The notes under the pieces are model-generated. The model saw nothing but the letters and a program-made list of their open reading frames with translations. It was not told the origin of the DNA and did no database searches. A stretch of DNA of 64,000 bases, taken from assembly GCF_039555335.1 (NCBI RefSeq), contig NC_092637.1:40450526-40514525 (forward strand). The letters are read 5' to 3'. Shown here one piece after another: positions 1 to 14,100 of the stretch. The translations under genes were made by a program, and so were the position numbers. How positions within the stretch are numbered: the stretch's first letter is position 1; the number at the start of each line of letters is the position of its first letter. Origin of the DNA: Amphiura filiformis. Lineage: Eukaryota; Echinodermata; Ophiuroidea; Amphilepidida; Amphiuridae.

Positions 1-2034
1 GTATTATTCAGATTAGATGGCCTTGAAATTTTATATTTTAAATCGAGTTCAGATGCAAAAAGCGATATATCCATTTTGCTCGATTTGAAATAATAGGCAA
101 ATAAGTCGTCAAATAAAAAGAACAAAAATAAAAATTTGTTTTTAATCATACTTTCAAAAGGTGTACATTGGATTGTTTTAACGACCCATTCAGTGATCCC
201 ACCGGAAGTGTAAACAAATTAAAATTGTTTATAATTCTTTAAAGTGAAGGATAAATCATTCAAATTATCATTTGGTATTTTTGAAATGACAAATTTGGCA
301 AAAACGAAGAAAACAGCAGTACTGGCGAAGTTGAAGCCCCATTCAAATACATGTAGCTAATTTAGATACTGTCAGTATCTAAATTACAGATGTGTAAAAT
401 GTCTTATTTTGTCTTAAATACATGGCTTTCGGCTGAACCACTCGCAGGCTATGTTACCACATCTATGACAATGACAAAGGTACCAAAATCTGAATTTTGA
501 TGATTTTTACGATCATCCGGATGATCAAATCACTGAATGGGCCTTTAATTTAGGATAAGTTCTAATAAAGAGCATCAGTCCCGGCATCAGTACTATATAT
601 AAGCATTTTATTGTCTATGCTGAGTTGGTACATGTAGGCAGAGAGGTAGTGGAGTTTTGTGCGCCTCGATGTCGGAGCTGCGCGCCTCCGTATAAGTGCT
701 ACACGCCTCTGTTCGCTGTTTGGACATCACAATCCGAGAGAACTGATCAAGTTTTATGTTAGCGGTATAGGGCAAATGTTGATAACCCTAACTCAAAAAG
801 CTTCATAAAAAGATACCAATATTGTATATAAATTGAAAAAGTAAATTAAATAAATAAATAAATAAATATGAATATAATTTTACATAACCTACCTGGTGTA
901 TGGATAAGTGTACCGAGATACTGGATCTTTTGTCTGCAGTGCATGAGGAAAGCTAGTCGGTGGTTATGATGTGTTCTTCTGCTATATGCTGCCATCACAG
1001 TTAATAGTGACGTTTCTATTTTTTGTATATGCGTCCTGCTGCCACGAAATGAGCGTAAAGGCGCACGTTGGTAGTTTCTAGATATCCTGGCTGCTGTGTT
1101 GATGTTCTTTGTTTGCCGCGCACCTGTACAAGCTAGTAATATGTCCTTCGTAAATGCCCCATTGTGCCCCATTCACAAAGAACATACAGGTGCGTGTGAA
1201 ACACAGAACACCGACGCAGCAGCCACGACGTCTCGAAACCATCAACTTGAGACTTTACGCTCATTTCGTGGTAACAGGTCACAACAATTACCGGTAGATA
1301 CTTTCCTTTACATAGGGAATGTGCCTACTGGAATCTAAAATGCTGACGTTCGGTATAAATAAATAAAAACAAATTTTATGATTCATTTTATATACAATCA
1401 TAAAGATGAAATAAAATGTTATATGACCCTGTAAATATGCATGTAATTCGAATTGGTAGTGCAATCGTTTTGAGCATTGCAGTGATTTATAAATCGTAAC
1501 CCTGCTTTGATAATTGCAGAAGTAATTTTTGGTAATTTTGAGATTTGAAAACAATGTTCAAGAATACATCAGTTACGTATTCATCTTAATCATTTCTGAT
1601 TATTGCATTTTATTTGTCTCATTTTATGTTCTGGGCTTATTGTATTCCTTTATTGTTCAATAGTTTTTATGTATTTTGATAATAAAGTGATGTGATCACT
1701 CTATTCGGTACAAATATTGGTAAATAAATATGTTTAAATGCATGCTTGAACTATATTTTTACTTGTTCTCAAAATTACAAAAACTGACAATTATCGTAAC
1801 TTTTGTAGAAAATGTGCAGTGTGAGAAAAACCTAATTGTCTTTCGGTATTGTATTATTTTCTAACTGTCATTACATGGTATTCATATCATGGGCAGAATG
1901 CAAGATCATCGTACGTACAGTATAATGTAATAGCTGCCGATGTGAAACACTTATTATTTGCAGCGCACCCCTCATTGTAAATTGTTGATTATCAATATTA
2001 CTTTCCTGGTGACCTCTAAGCTAGCTCAAAGCTA
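1..2034. repeat. ~2 kb interspersed repeat, copy A (runs off the left edge)
   Basis: The segment is closely matched by 21453-24085 in the same orientation, from the first bases (gtattattcagattagatg) to the 'gacctctaagct' near 2020. It contains an internal inverted repeat (about 1030-1130 against 1185-1285), so part of it can fold back. The short open frames have no recognisable product. I read it as a non-autonomous transposable element. Copy A lacks the 1157-bp insertion found in copy B, so it shows the state before that insertion. No family name is recognised. Confidence 0.75.
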
Positions 2035-2249
2035 AGACATAATAATCAGCTTGACATCTAGTTGGTGTTCGTCATTTGTTATTGATCAAAACTATGTACA
2101 TCGAAAAATATTTATTTTCAAAATAGACTTTATTAGTCTATTTTTTCATATCGGCTACCACAATATGAACCTGAAGACTCGTCATCAGACTTGGACACTA
2201 TCCATGCTATCAGTGAGGAATTGCTATTATAATATAAATGTACATGTTA

Positions 2250-2745
2250 AACTCACTAGGGTGGATCAAACTAAGTGACAGATGGAAAAATCATATGCTT
2301 ATTCTTACATTTAAATGTTTAAGAAATCTTAGTCCTTCATATTTATCATCTCAGTTTGAATTTGTTCATAATACTCATTCTCATGTAACCAGAAATCATT
2401 CGTCTAATACATTGATTGTTCCAAAATACAACACTAATCCTGGATTGCGTACATTTCACGTCAGAGCTGCTCATATTTGGAACAGTTTATCACCAATGAT
2501 TCGAACTGATATGGAAAATATGTCTTTGAGACAATTCAAAACAAATGTTCTCATTTCATGTTAAAATGTCTATGAATTCCTATTTGTGATTGCATTTTTT
2601 TGTATATCTTATATTGTATCACTTCTGTGTACTATTATACTTTATATTATATTATGTTTTTTATTGAATGAGGGCCTGCTTGGAAAGCAGTGCTGGTCAC
2701 TGAAGTTGTTACCCTCAATAAAGAAAGAATAAACTAAACTAAACT
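2250..2745 (+). mobile_element. CR1/L2-like LINE, 3' end of ORF2 plus 3' UTR
   Basis: The frame ending at 2564 reads like the extreme C-terminus of non-LTR reverse transcriptase proteins: LSPSYLSSQFEF, then NTLIVPKYNTNPGLRTFHVR, AAHIWNSLSP and a final LRQFKTNVLISC. A 3' UTR follows with a hairpin-like 'gcttggaaagcagtgctggtc', an AATAAA at about 2718 and a short (actaa)n tail ending near 2745, typical of CR1/L2 elements. Only the last ~105 residues remain, so it is 5'-truncated. The class is secure from the motifs; the exact clade is inferred. Confidence 0.8.
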
Positions 2746-3114
2746 ACATGTATTACCACATACCACAGTATTATGTTTGTGATCATTCCAAAGGCTCAAA
2801 TGCATACAACTTTTAAACTAATTTATGTTAAGTACAAACTTGAGAATATGTTCTTCATTTTAAGTAAATGTCATCAAAACATATTTTTATTAAGTATACC
2901 AAGAAATGAACTAAGTACTCAGCATATTTGTGCCCTCCTTGTGGGTTTTTAAGACAAAATAAAGGAAACAAACATAATACAAACTTTATCTGCTTGCATT
3001 CTCTCCTTTTCGTTTCTAAATAGCTCATTTTAAGCCAAAGAACAGTGAATGTGAAATCCAACATTTTTTCTTCAATCACTGCGCCGTCTTTTTTAAAGAC
3101 ATTTCTTGTTTCAT

Positions 3115-3500
3115 TTCAGCTGAATCTAGCAGTTGTGTTTGTAATTGAAATTAGATACGTTGTAATAAAACAGGATTTTAAACATTTATATATTAATTTT
3201 CTCTGAGGACTTGCAGAAAATTGATTGATCTCATTAAATTTTTGTTGATGTGGTGGTGTGGCTAGTGATCAGGTAATGATGATAATGACAACAACGGCGA
3301 AGACGACGATGATGATGATGATGTTGATGAAGATGACATATGATGATGATGATAATTAATACACAAACGACAAAGAGGAACAAACATGCCTGGCTTATAT
3401 TTCTATTTTTAACATGGAAAGTTCAAATGACCTCCTGTCTGCTTGCAGATTATGCATATCTCTTTATTGTCATAAACATGATAAATCACATCATCATATC
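3115..3500. repeat. GAT-rich interspersed repeat, copy 1
   Basis: This segment runs from 'cagctgaatctagcagttgtg' through a (GAT)n-like stretch (about 3275-3356) to 'tctctttattgtcataaac'. The same order of words recurs at 16236-16600 and at 24500-25880, where a Penelope-like element interrupts it; part of it appears inverted at 18095-18190. It lies just upstream of the NTF2-like gene at 3709 and may contribute promoter DNA there. No coding capacity is seen. Confidence 0.7.
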
Positions 3501-3708
3501 AGACTGTCCACCATGCCTGAACATTTTAGGTATTGAGAGGAGCCACGAGCCCTCTAAAACCGAGGCTAGTTTTGATTTAATATAGGCAACCATTGAGTTT
3601 ATAACTTCTGTCAATTGCATACAATTATAAATGACATTCAATGAATCGACAAGCATCTGTCTGGTATAATTGTATAATCTTCCCAACCCGTCAAACACAA
3701 ACTTGCTT

Positions 3709-4927
3709 ATGATGAAGATCACACTCTTTGCCCTAATAATTTCGGCTGTACTCTTGAAATCTTGCAATGTCAATGCAAATTACACGACACAAGGTAAGAA
3801 GATGTTTACTTTCATTTCAATTTTAATATAATAAATGTTTGTTTTGTACTGGATGATATAAGAAATAATGGGTTACCCAGTAAACACAAAACGTTTGACA
3901 GCAAACATTTTATGATATAACGTTAAACGTTTCAAAAACATTAAGTACAAACACATGATTATTGCAAATTCATAACAAAGATGAATTCCGCAACTGTAAG
4001 TTGAACATTGATCCAATAATCAATTTTACATGACGTGCTGGATGGAAAATGTTAAGGGGTTACTACATTTATTTCCCAAAATTGACCAAATATTAAAATT
4101 TTACTTTCGGTGCCAGTTCGGATTAAATAAAGGATTAGGATTTAGTTATATTTCATTTGGCAAAACAGGATAATATTTTTTAATCAAAAAAAATAGTTCT
4201 GTATTTTTCTGGAATGGGGAATAATGTACATTCATCGACAAGGACCCAAAAGGACTTTTAGTTTGATCGTTTTAAAAGTTAGGCCATATAGTGCTTAGCG
4301 CGCATTTTGGCACAACACATTACACGTAAAACGCAAGCAAGCACGCGCTTTGGATAGAAGTTTGCCGAGGCAGCCGGGGGAATAGCGGTATAATGCCAAG
4401 GTACATTACGTGGCATCCATGAGCGATACGCAAACATTGCGGAGTCGGTACTCTTTCATTCTACCTCATTGGTTTGAATATTATAGGTAATCATTGGTGG
4501 AAAGACGGAACGACGCCTGATAGCAAGCAAGATATAAAGCTGTTTACTGATACGGTGAAAAGCGAATATGAAGAGCTCTTCAAGCTTCACGATGCTGCAG
4601 CGATGGCAAGAAAATACACGGACGATTGCGTGTATATTATTAAGACACAGGGGATCCTACGTGGTAGAGAGGGTAAGTTTGACATGATGTTGCTTATGTT
4701 GCCTTGTGTTGCCTGTTGGTGTTGTGATAAAAAAAGTAAAAATAAAAACGTTAACATCAAAATAACCAATTTACAAACGAATCTGAAAAGATCTTTAGTT
4801 TGCACTCTATGCATTGAAAACCAATATTATTGTTTGTGTGTTGATTGCTCCATCCATGAACTAATCTCAATCAACTCAACGAAAGAAGCTAGTAAGCAGT
4901 CAGAGTCAAGCAGGTAAAAAAGCAAAG

Positions 4928-4988
<61 letters not shown>

Positions 4989-5009
4989 GTGTTAGTATTA
5001 TTATTATTA

Positions 5010-5086
<77 letters not shown>

Positions 5087-5089
5087 ATT

Positions 5090-5160
<71 letters not shown>

Positions 5161-8100
5161 ACATCACAGATAGGTCAAACTATACTTTTTTCTGAATCCT
5201 TGTGACCAGAGGAACATTTTGGCATGGTTTATAACTCAATTTGAATTTTTCCCCGTATAAAGTTCAATGACCTCTACCCGCCATCTTGGAATGAATTTAA
5301 ATTGGCACCGGATACAAATTTGTTAAGCATATCAAGAGCTACATCTGTGCCAATTTTGGGGCTTTTCACCAAATTTAACAATATGTTTGTTATGATTCAC
5401 CATTCTGCAGCACTATACTCTCTTTTTTATGTATTAATGCATTAGCTGTTCGAGAGGCATATCAAAAGGTCTTTGATTCCGGGAAGGATAGCGTGGAGCT
5501 GGAGTTTCTCGAAGAGACCGATGTTGGCATGCTGGGGAATTCTTACATGAAAATCATTTGTGTTATGCATTTCTTTGACGAAGACCACAACAGCATGGGT
5601 GTGTCTAAGTAAGTGTCTGTTTGTATAGGGTCGGGTGGGAGGGCTCTTGAAAAGACCTTAAAATAAGAATGCACACCCGAAAATAACAGAGTAATGGACA
5701 CCACAGCTGAAGAAACCAAGCAACCTGGCGTATGGCAAACAACGTAATATAAAACCATGTCCCGTTTACCGGTGTAAAACCAGGTAATGGTAAGATAGCC
5801 TAGTAACAATTTAAGTCAGTCCACCACGGTTTGCACCTAGCTTCTTGTGTGCAAAGTCCTCTGTTAAAAAGGAAAATGTGAAGAAAACAAACACTTTGGA
5901 TTTTTGCTTTTCCAAACCAAGTGAAATTTTTCTCACTACAATATTACGTCCTACACTTCGGAGGACTTCATCAAGTGTGATTTTGGCCATCTGATCCACT
6001 TTCTCGGCAAACAAGTTTGAGTGGTTTCCGGTGTTCCTTAGTCTCTTTTGCAGACAAACAGATGGATGTTCGGCACCAGACTTGGTGAACATCAAGCGGA
6101 AGTCAAAAAGGCCAATGAGAAAAAGTTCACTCGCTCAGAGCGCAGGACATCGTTGCAAGGGCAAACCATGTTATAGATTGGGAAGAATTCAAGATCCTTG
6201 GACGGGAGCGTCTAGAGAAGTTCGGGAAGCAACGGAGATTAGAAGACGGGGCAACAACACCCTAAATAGGGAGGAGGGCACCTACCTTTTGAGTCATGTC
6301 TACGATCCACTTCTGAAGTCTGCAAAAGAGACTAAGCAAAAAGAAAAGTAAAAATCCAAAATGTTTATTTACTGATGAATCTATTTAACAAAAGAAAATG
6401 TGAAGATCATTGTTGGCAGGTTTATACATGTCGGAAGGACCCCCCGTTCTGTTTGAATTTTGATTGATAAAGCCAAACGATAAGCGTTCGAGAGCTCAAA
6501 GGGGGGAAGCTATGTAATGCATAGGGTGTCCCTGAAAGAACTGTATCGTTGGGAATTGAATTGTGTGGGTAAAACAAGCGTAATTAAATCACTGGTGATG
6601 TTGAGGAACATATCCCTAACATATGAAACTCCCTCATTTTCAAGCCTTTCCACGGAGTCAATATCTATCAATGACAACAGACACATCAAGCGCTGGTGAT
6701 GCGCAGTGAATAGGCCATCTTAATTTTTTAATCTTAATAGTTCGTCTCAAAGCCCAAGTTAAAAACCTACGGAATGCAGTTTTAATTAATACATCTGTGG
6801 CAAGACTAGTTATCTTTTCATTTCTCAGGGAGGTTGCACTGTGGTCAAAATGAAGAATTTTTATTAAGATTTACGCTTTGGGCTATGTTGACGTCTGACG
6901 TCTGAGATTTTTGTGTGGTGGATCAGGAAAAAAAATGCGGAAAAAACAAACGGCGATACCCATTTTAACTCTTTGTCCACGAGGCACCATAATTTGAAAG
7001 AGAGCACACAATGCGAAATAAGGACACCAGATCTGAAACTGGCTTTAACTTAAATCAAGGTTGATGTTTGCGTTCTTTCAATTCCTTTTTTTTCGGTTCA
7101 AACTAACTTTCTAATATTACTTAAGTCCTTCATACCTCACCTAACTCCAACTCCAATATTTCAATTCCATGTAATGTGTCTAACTTATACTAGATATTTT
7201 GTAATTCACACCACTTCAATTTGCACACATTCCTTTCGACATTTGAAAAACCCGCCCATATTTTTTATTTTTTAATGTAAGGGTAAATAGGACAATAACA
7301 ACAAATAAAAGCAATGTTTCCTCTACTTATACAAGACCAGGGACAATCAAACTTTGGGTGCTCCATTCTACTTCAGTGCCAATGAGGTTAAGAAAATGGC
7401 AGTTGTTCCAAATATAATGTACCTCACATAATAGTACTGACATTCAAAGTTTATATGTATTAAATTAAAATTGGGTATCGCTGTAAAATGTGTCATAAAA
7501 ACAGAACGGCAAGTGCTAATTACTTCGTTTTTTCACACAAGGCCACTAATGAATATATCATGTGCTTTAAATCCTAAAAGTTCAATCTGGTTATAAAATA
7601 AAGATGGATTCTTTGCACTATTGCACTTTTTTGAATCACCCTGTATATTGCTTGTAGAAAATAAACACCCTGTTTACGGACTGAACATCTAGTGTTTTAA
7701 GTTGAGCACTATAGACATTTAGTTTGAGTGTTTACTCTTTTGCAATGTATGCAACTTTTTTATGCAATTTGCCGACAACTTATGCACCTTTGCATCACTT
7801 AAGTTGCAGAAATCTTATCACATTCACATTTTGAGAAGGGTAGGGACACGTGTGCATTTCATTCAACATTTAATAAAGAGGTTCTGTGTACTTTTTTGAT
7901 TTGATTTGTTCGGGTTTGACAACCCTGGATAACCCAAGAAAGCCTCTATTGAAGCTTATTTCCATTGGGGTCCATTTGAACACCGGGACGGATTGGGAAC
8001 AGTCAGGGGTTAACACCCTACTCTTTTCGAAACTGGCTGCGAGATACATGTACAGGTGTGACTCTCTGCACACAGGGACCGACGGCTTAACGTCCCCTCC

Positions 8101-11100
8101 GAAGGACGGAGTACTTTCATGATTCATTTACCCAATTCTAAATGAACCATGGGAGAGCGGAAGTCTGAATTTAATCTACAGATGTTGCCAATTAATTTCA
8201 GACTTTTTTTTCCAAGTCAATATCCCAGCAAATCGCCACCGCCGGGAATCGAACCCGGGACCTCATGCACTAAAGGCAAGTACTCTAACCATTGCGCCAC
8301 GCTCTCCCACTTTTATGGAGTTTTCAAAAATGACAATTCAATTAAATGGAATGACATTTTAAATGAAACCTATTACCTACCTAAGTAGGTTTTCCATTTT
8401 TACATTTTACAGATATTAATTTGTGCTATTGTAGGCACCTGTGCGCATTTTATTCATTTTTCAGAGTTTGTATTCGTTTTTGCATATCAATACCATAAAC
8501 TTAATGACATTTATGATCCTAGTGTGTACTTTCATGGAGCTGTAGGTAATTAAAAATTTAGTGAAATTCAGTAGTGAACCAGACATGAATCAATTTTCAA
8601 CTTTAAGTGCATATCATTCGAGGACTGTTAATGTCAAAAATACAATTTTTTAATATAATTTGTCATAAAATTTGTATTATATCGCAAATTTCAAAAATTC
8701 AAAATTATTTGATATCAGTTAAGGCTATTCCTCGTATTCAGAATGCACTTTGGTATGTCTGAGTGATGAGCTCTCAGCTCTCAGCCCTTAATATCAAAAA
8801 TGAGTTAGTAAAATGCGTGATTGTAACGCGTGATTTGTAAAAGTTTACAGAACTCGAGGGGAGACAACCCCTCTGCCAGCAACCCCTTCCCCTCAAGCCT
8901 GTCTCCGCTAGCAGATCTTTTAGATTTTACGTTGCTAACGTGCAGTGACTTTTTTCTTCAAAAATAGCCCCTGCTTACACACCCCACACACCATCACCAA
9001 CACCCCGATCCACACCCGCGACACTAAACGCACAACCACCAAACTCACCCCATCACACACACCCACTCACCCACTCACACACCCACACTTAAACCATTTA
9101 CTCCATCAAGGTGAAAACATCAAAATACATATTTGAAACGAGTACCACAAATTGATGAGAACACATTTGCATTAAAATTGTTCATAATATTGCACATGAT
9201 AATAATGATAAGAGATCACATTAGCTGGTCATTGTACAGTTTGGTGAGATAGGGTATTGGGCTTTCTTGATAGCGTTTAGTTCTGCAACGCACAGTGGTC
9301 AGATGATCTGAATTACGAAGTAGCCGACTTGTGCTACTGCCGCGCTGGGGAGGTAGCCATTCGCGGAATTGATGAGAACTCATCATTGCATTGACGAAAG
9401 TTACACAGATATGTTTCCTTCTCTCAGTCAACACAGTAAGGTTGCATGTGGTCAAAGCCTTATCATAGGTGGAGTATTTGTTGTCCAGGATGATCTTGCA
9501 AGCCCGCTTTTGCACACGTTCAATGGCGGATTGTTGTTTGGTGGTGATGCTTGAATGCCAAACCGGAGCAACGTATTCTGTAAGCGGTCTGACGTAGCCA
9601 ACGTATATTGTCACAAGATCTTCAGTCGGCAAGTCAAACCTTTTCAGTAGCTTAAGCATGTGAAGCCTGCCGTTGGCTTTCTTCAGCATTTGATCAATGT
9701 GAGTTGACCATGTCAAGTCAGCTGAGATTTGGACGCCAAGGATTTTGGTGACATCCACCCGATTAAGATCAGTGTTACAGAGTATCAGCACGTGATTTAG
9801 CGGTCGCTTTAAGAACGAGATTGACATATATGCGCACTTCTCAGGATTGAGCTTCATGTTGTTCTCATTTGACCAGTCTGCAAAAGTGTTCAACTGATCT
9901 TGGATGGTGGTAGGCTGCGTTGCCTTAGCTGATTCTATGATGGTCATGTCGTCAACATATTTGAGAACACAGATAGACGATGGTGTGTCAACAAGTGCAG
10001 AATTAATCATGACAAGAAATCCATTGGGACCGAATAAGGTGCCTTGGGGTAAGCTTCCCTTCAGCGTTATCCACGATGAAATGGCGCCTTTGTACCGAAC
10101 ACATTGTGCTCCTTGCGTAAGGAAACTGCAAAGCCACACAACCACAGGGGGGCGGACTCCAAGATTGATTAATTTGCGAATGAGTACATTATGGTTTATG
10201 CGGTCAAACGCTTTGCTGAAGTCAGTGACCACCAGCGTACTGTGGCTTCCTGGTTTGTCTGCATTTTTGTGTAGCGTACGCAACAGTTTGACAAGGTAGT
10301 GCGTAGTCGCCACTCCTTTCCGGTTTCCAAACTGGTTGGGATCAATATGTTCTTGAATATCGTCCATGAGCCACTGATTCATGAATGATTCGGCTACCTT
10401 AGCAAAATTCCTCAACTACACCAAGTATTTAGTTATGTTTAGTTGTGGCGTTAAAATACCTAAACAATTAAGTTTCTGACGATACAGTTCTTTCAGGGAC
10501 ACCCAGTATGAGCAGCTTTGGAAGGCGTTCCAGATACCATACATGTTACACTACTGTATGCAAATGCAATTCTTGTAAGAGGTAGACGGCCCTATTTAAG
10601 AAAGGTAGGGTAATGTAGTATGTTAGACCCAAATAATGAGTCAGTAAATAATGTAAATAATGGGTGAGGCGGAAATATTGTACGCGTAACCAAGCGTAAT
10701 GCTTTGCGTAGAATGTGTTACGGCGCTTGACCTATTATTGCGACCCATTTTGAATAGGGTCGCGAGGTAATATAATTAAAAATATTTATCGATGAAGTAA
10801 TGCTTTGGTCATTTTTGTGTGGATCAAATTATAACAGTAGATGAGCGTAAAAGACTTAGTCTTCTTGGGCAGCCACAGAATTCAAATCATATGCTATTTA
10901 GTTTAATCATTTTCTTACGATCAGGGCCGGATTTACCATAGGGCCAGATGGGCCCGGGCCCAGGGCCCCCATATTTTGGGGGCCCCCAAATTTGCCCTGT
11001 GCAGGGTACATCTTCCATTTAAGCCGAAAAACACCATGTTAGGATACAAAAAATGCAAAAACGTACTGGTCCATTATCACTGATTATATAGCAAATTTCA

Positions 11101-14100
11101 ACTTCAATGTGGGTAAAATAGTCTAAAATTGAAATTTTTGCGCGCTTCGCGCGCAATTATCCTAGTAAAATCTAAACACTTGGCAACTTGAGAGCACATG
11201 CCTTCTTCACGATACGTTTGGGGCCTCCAAATTTTGGCCTGGCCCAGGGCCCCCAAAAAGGTAAATCCGGCCCTGCTTACGATCCGTGACCATTCATAGC
11301 ATACCTTTGTTTCTCTGTGGATTTGACTAGATGGACATATTCTAAGAAAAAAAAGCTCCTTTGTCCCTCCCAAAAATGGCGGGAAAATCTATTTATAGCT
11401 CATTTTTCAAAAAAACATGAATATCTATATACCATGTTCTGGATAGGCTACAATGACAAATAATATGCCGTTTTCCACTATCTTTGGCATGCCCAACCTT
11501 TTAAGATAAAATTCAAAGTGTTGAGAGGTCATCTTGACCCCTAAATCCAAGATGGCCGCCAGTTCCATATTGAAAAACATGAAAATCGATATATCTTGAA
11601 GTGGATAGGCTATAATAACAAACAATGTGTCGTTTTCAACTATATTTGGCATGCAAAACCGTTTAAGATCATATTCAAAGAGTTTGGGGTCACATTGATC
11701 TCTAAATCCAAGATGGCCAACAGCGCCATATTGACAAAAACATGAAAATCTATATACCATGAAGTGGATAGGCTATACTGACAAACAATGTGTCGTTTTC
11801 AACTATTTTTGGCATGCCAACTCTTTTTTTGTCATATTCAAAGTGTTTGGGGGTCATCTTGAACCCTAAATCCAAGATGGCCACCAGCGTCATATTGAAA
11901 AACATGAAAATCGATATATCATGAAGTGGATTGACTATAATAACCAACAATGTGTCGTTTTCAACTATTTTGGCATGCAAAACCATTTAAGATAATATTC
12001 AAAGAGTTTGGGGTCACCTTGACTCCTAAATCCAAGATGGCCGCCAGCACCATATTGACAAAAACATGAAGTGGATAGGCTATACTGACAAATGTTCCAC
12101 TATTTTTGGCATGCCAAACCTTGTCATGTCGTATTCAAAGTGTTTGGTGGGGCATCTTGACCCCTAAATCCAAGATGACTGTCTAAGCCATGTCGAAAAA
12201 CATGAACATCGATATTTAAGATGTGACACACATGAGGCCAATGCTTATTTTTACTCAATTACTTATACTATAGATTTTGAAAGTGTTACCTTTGTTCTTT
12301 TAGGGAAGTTGCACGTTAAGAGCATGTGATGGAGAACAGAACAGACACTAAAGAGCTACAGAGCAACCAAGAGACTGATAAACTAGTATGCATGCTGATA
12401 GATCATTGCCCTGTAAAAGACAGTTTAGAAAAAGTAGATAAATGGGAGAACATTAAGGACAAACTTTTACAATGGAAGGGCCTTGATAAATTTCAACATG
12501 TCAATACAACAGTGGAATGGGATAAAGGACCTAAGGGTTATCATATGCATGCTACTTGTTGCACCACGATGTCTAACACACACGCTCACTGCCAAGCCAC
12601 AAAACGCAAGCACAAATCTGAGAAATCAAAAAAAAAAAAAAGGCTGGGATGTCCGGTCAGTAATCATCTTTCTCAGGACCTCCTCCCAAGAAACTTCGTT
12701 CAAGTATAGGTGTTCTGCATGATTAGGCATTGTGCGTCCACAAAAGTCTGGTAACCGGGACAAAAACACTTTTGTTACTTTTGACACAAGATGCATGGAG
12801 AAGATTCAAGGCACACAATATCTACATTGCAGATGAGGATACAAGAGAGCGGTTAGATACGTTTATAACGTCAATCCAGAGAGACAAACAGCCTTTGGCT
12901 TGGAAATCAGATACCACCGTCATTGCTGGCGTCAATATGTCAGCAATCAAGCGAGAGATAATCTCAGTGAAAATACAGAGCATCTACAGCATGTTGACCT
13001 TCGGGAGGCTCAAGCTTTGTTCTTTCAACATATCGAACAAGTCATATTTAAAGATCGTGAAATACGCACCCTTGAAGGACTGCTCCAAGATTACATTCGC
13101 ATTACTTCAAACTACGGGCACTTTTCCCAAGTAAGGTCCAGCTACCTCAAGGAACTTCTGATCAAAGAATTTGGAAATTTCACGAACGTATTCAGAAGAA
13201 TGTTAGTGAGCTTGTGTATGATACAAGAGCTGTCGGTACATACATCGAGGCCGCGCTGTTATCACTAGGAGTAACGGATGACCAGTTGGTCAACAATGTC
13301 GCAACACGACTTAGAGAACAGGTCATCAAAAGAACAACTGTTCCTTGGCTCCCGTACATACATGAGTTGGAGCAAGATGAAAACTTTAGTGAGCTCCTAC
13401 TAAAGCTCATTAACTGGTTGAAAAAACCTAACACAGGTTCAGCTGATGACAACCCAAAGGTCTGATAAATTTCGTCAATCTTAGAGAGCAATCGTTATTT
13501 ACGACAGGGGTTGGCATTTTGAAGGGGGAACCTGATTTTTTTTATCTTGAGGGGGTGAATTTTGTTGTTGAACCAGGAGGGGGATTGTTAAGTTTTAAAT
13601 GGAGAAATTCGTAAAAACAAGGGCGGAATTTGAAAATTTGCTTTCCCCCCTCGCGTCCACTAAAAATTGTTAGATTCCCCTTTTTAAACTTAACAATCTT
13701 CCCTCCTGGTTCAACAAACAATTTAGCGTTTCAACCTCAAGATCAAATAAAGAATTCGGGTTCCCCATCTAAATGCCCATTCCCCCTGTCGTAAATAACG
13801 ATCTCTCCCTAAGATTGACGCAATTGATCGGACCTTTGGGTTGTCATCAGTTAGACCTGTGTTAGGTTTTTTCAACCAGGTAATGAACTTTAGTAGGAGC
13901 TCACTCAAGTTTTCAGCTTGCTCCACCTCATGTATACGGGGTCCAAGGAACAGTGGTTGTTTTGATGACCTGTTCTGAGTCGTGTTGCGACATTCTGACC
14001 AACTGGTCATCCGTTACTTCCAGTGATAACAGCGCGGCCTCGATGGCTCGAAGTGCTTGTATCACAAGCTCACCAACTTTCTTCTGAATACGTACGTGAA

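Noticed and set aside
4889-5167. 92-residue poly-Asn protein on the minus strand
   Set aside because: It is only the translation of the (ATT)n microsatellite.
8228-8309. Functional tRNA gene
   Set aside because: A and B boxes are present, but the cloverleaf is imperfect, and the unit continues into a SINE body, an (aatc)n tail and a target duplication.
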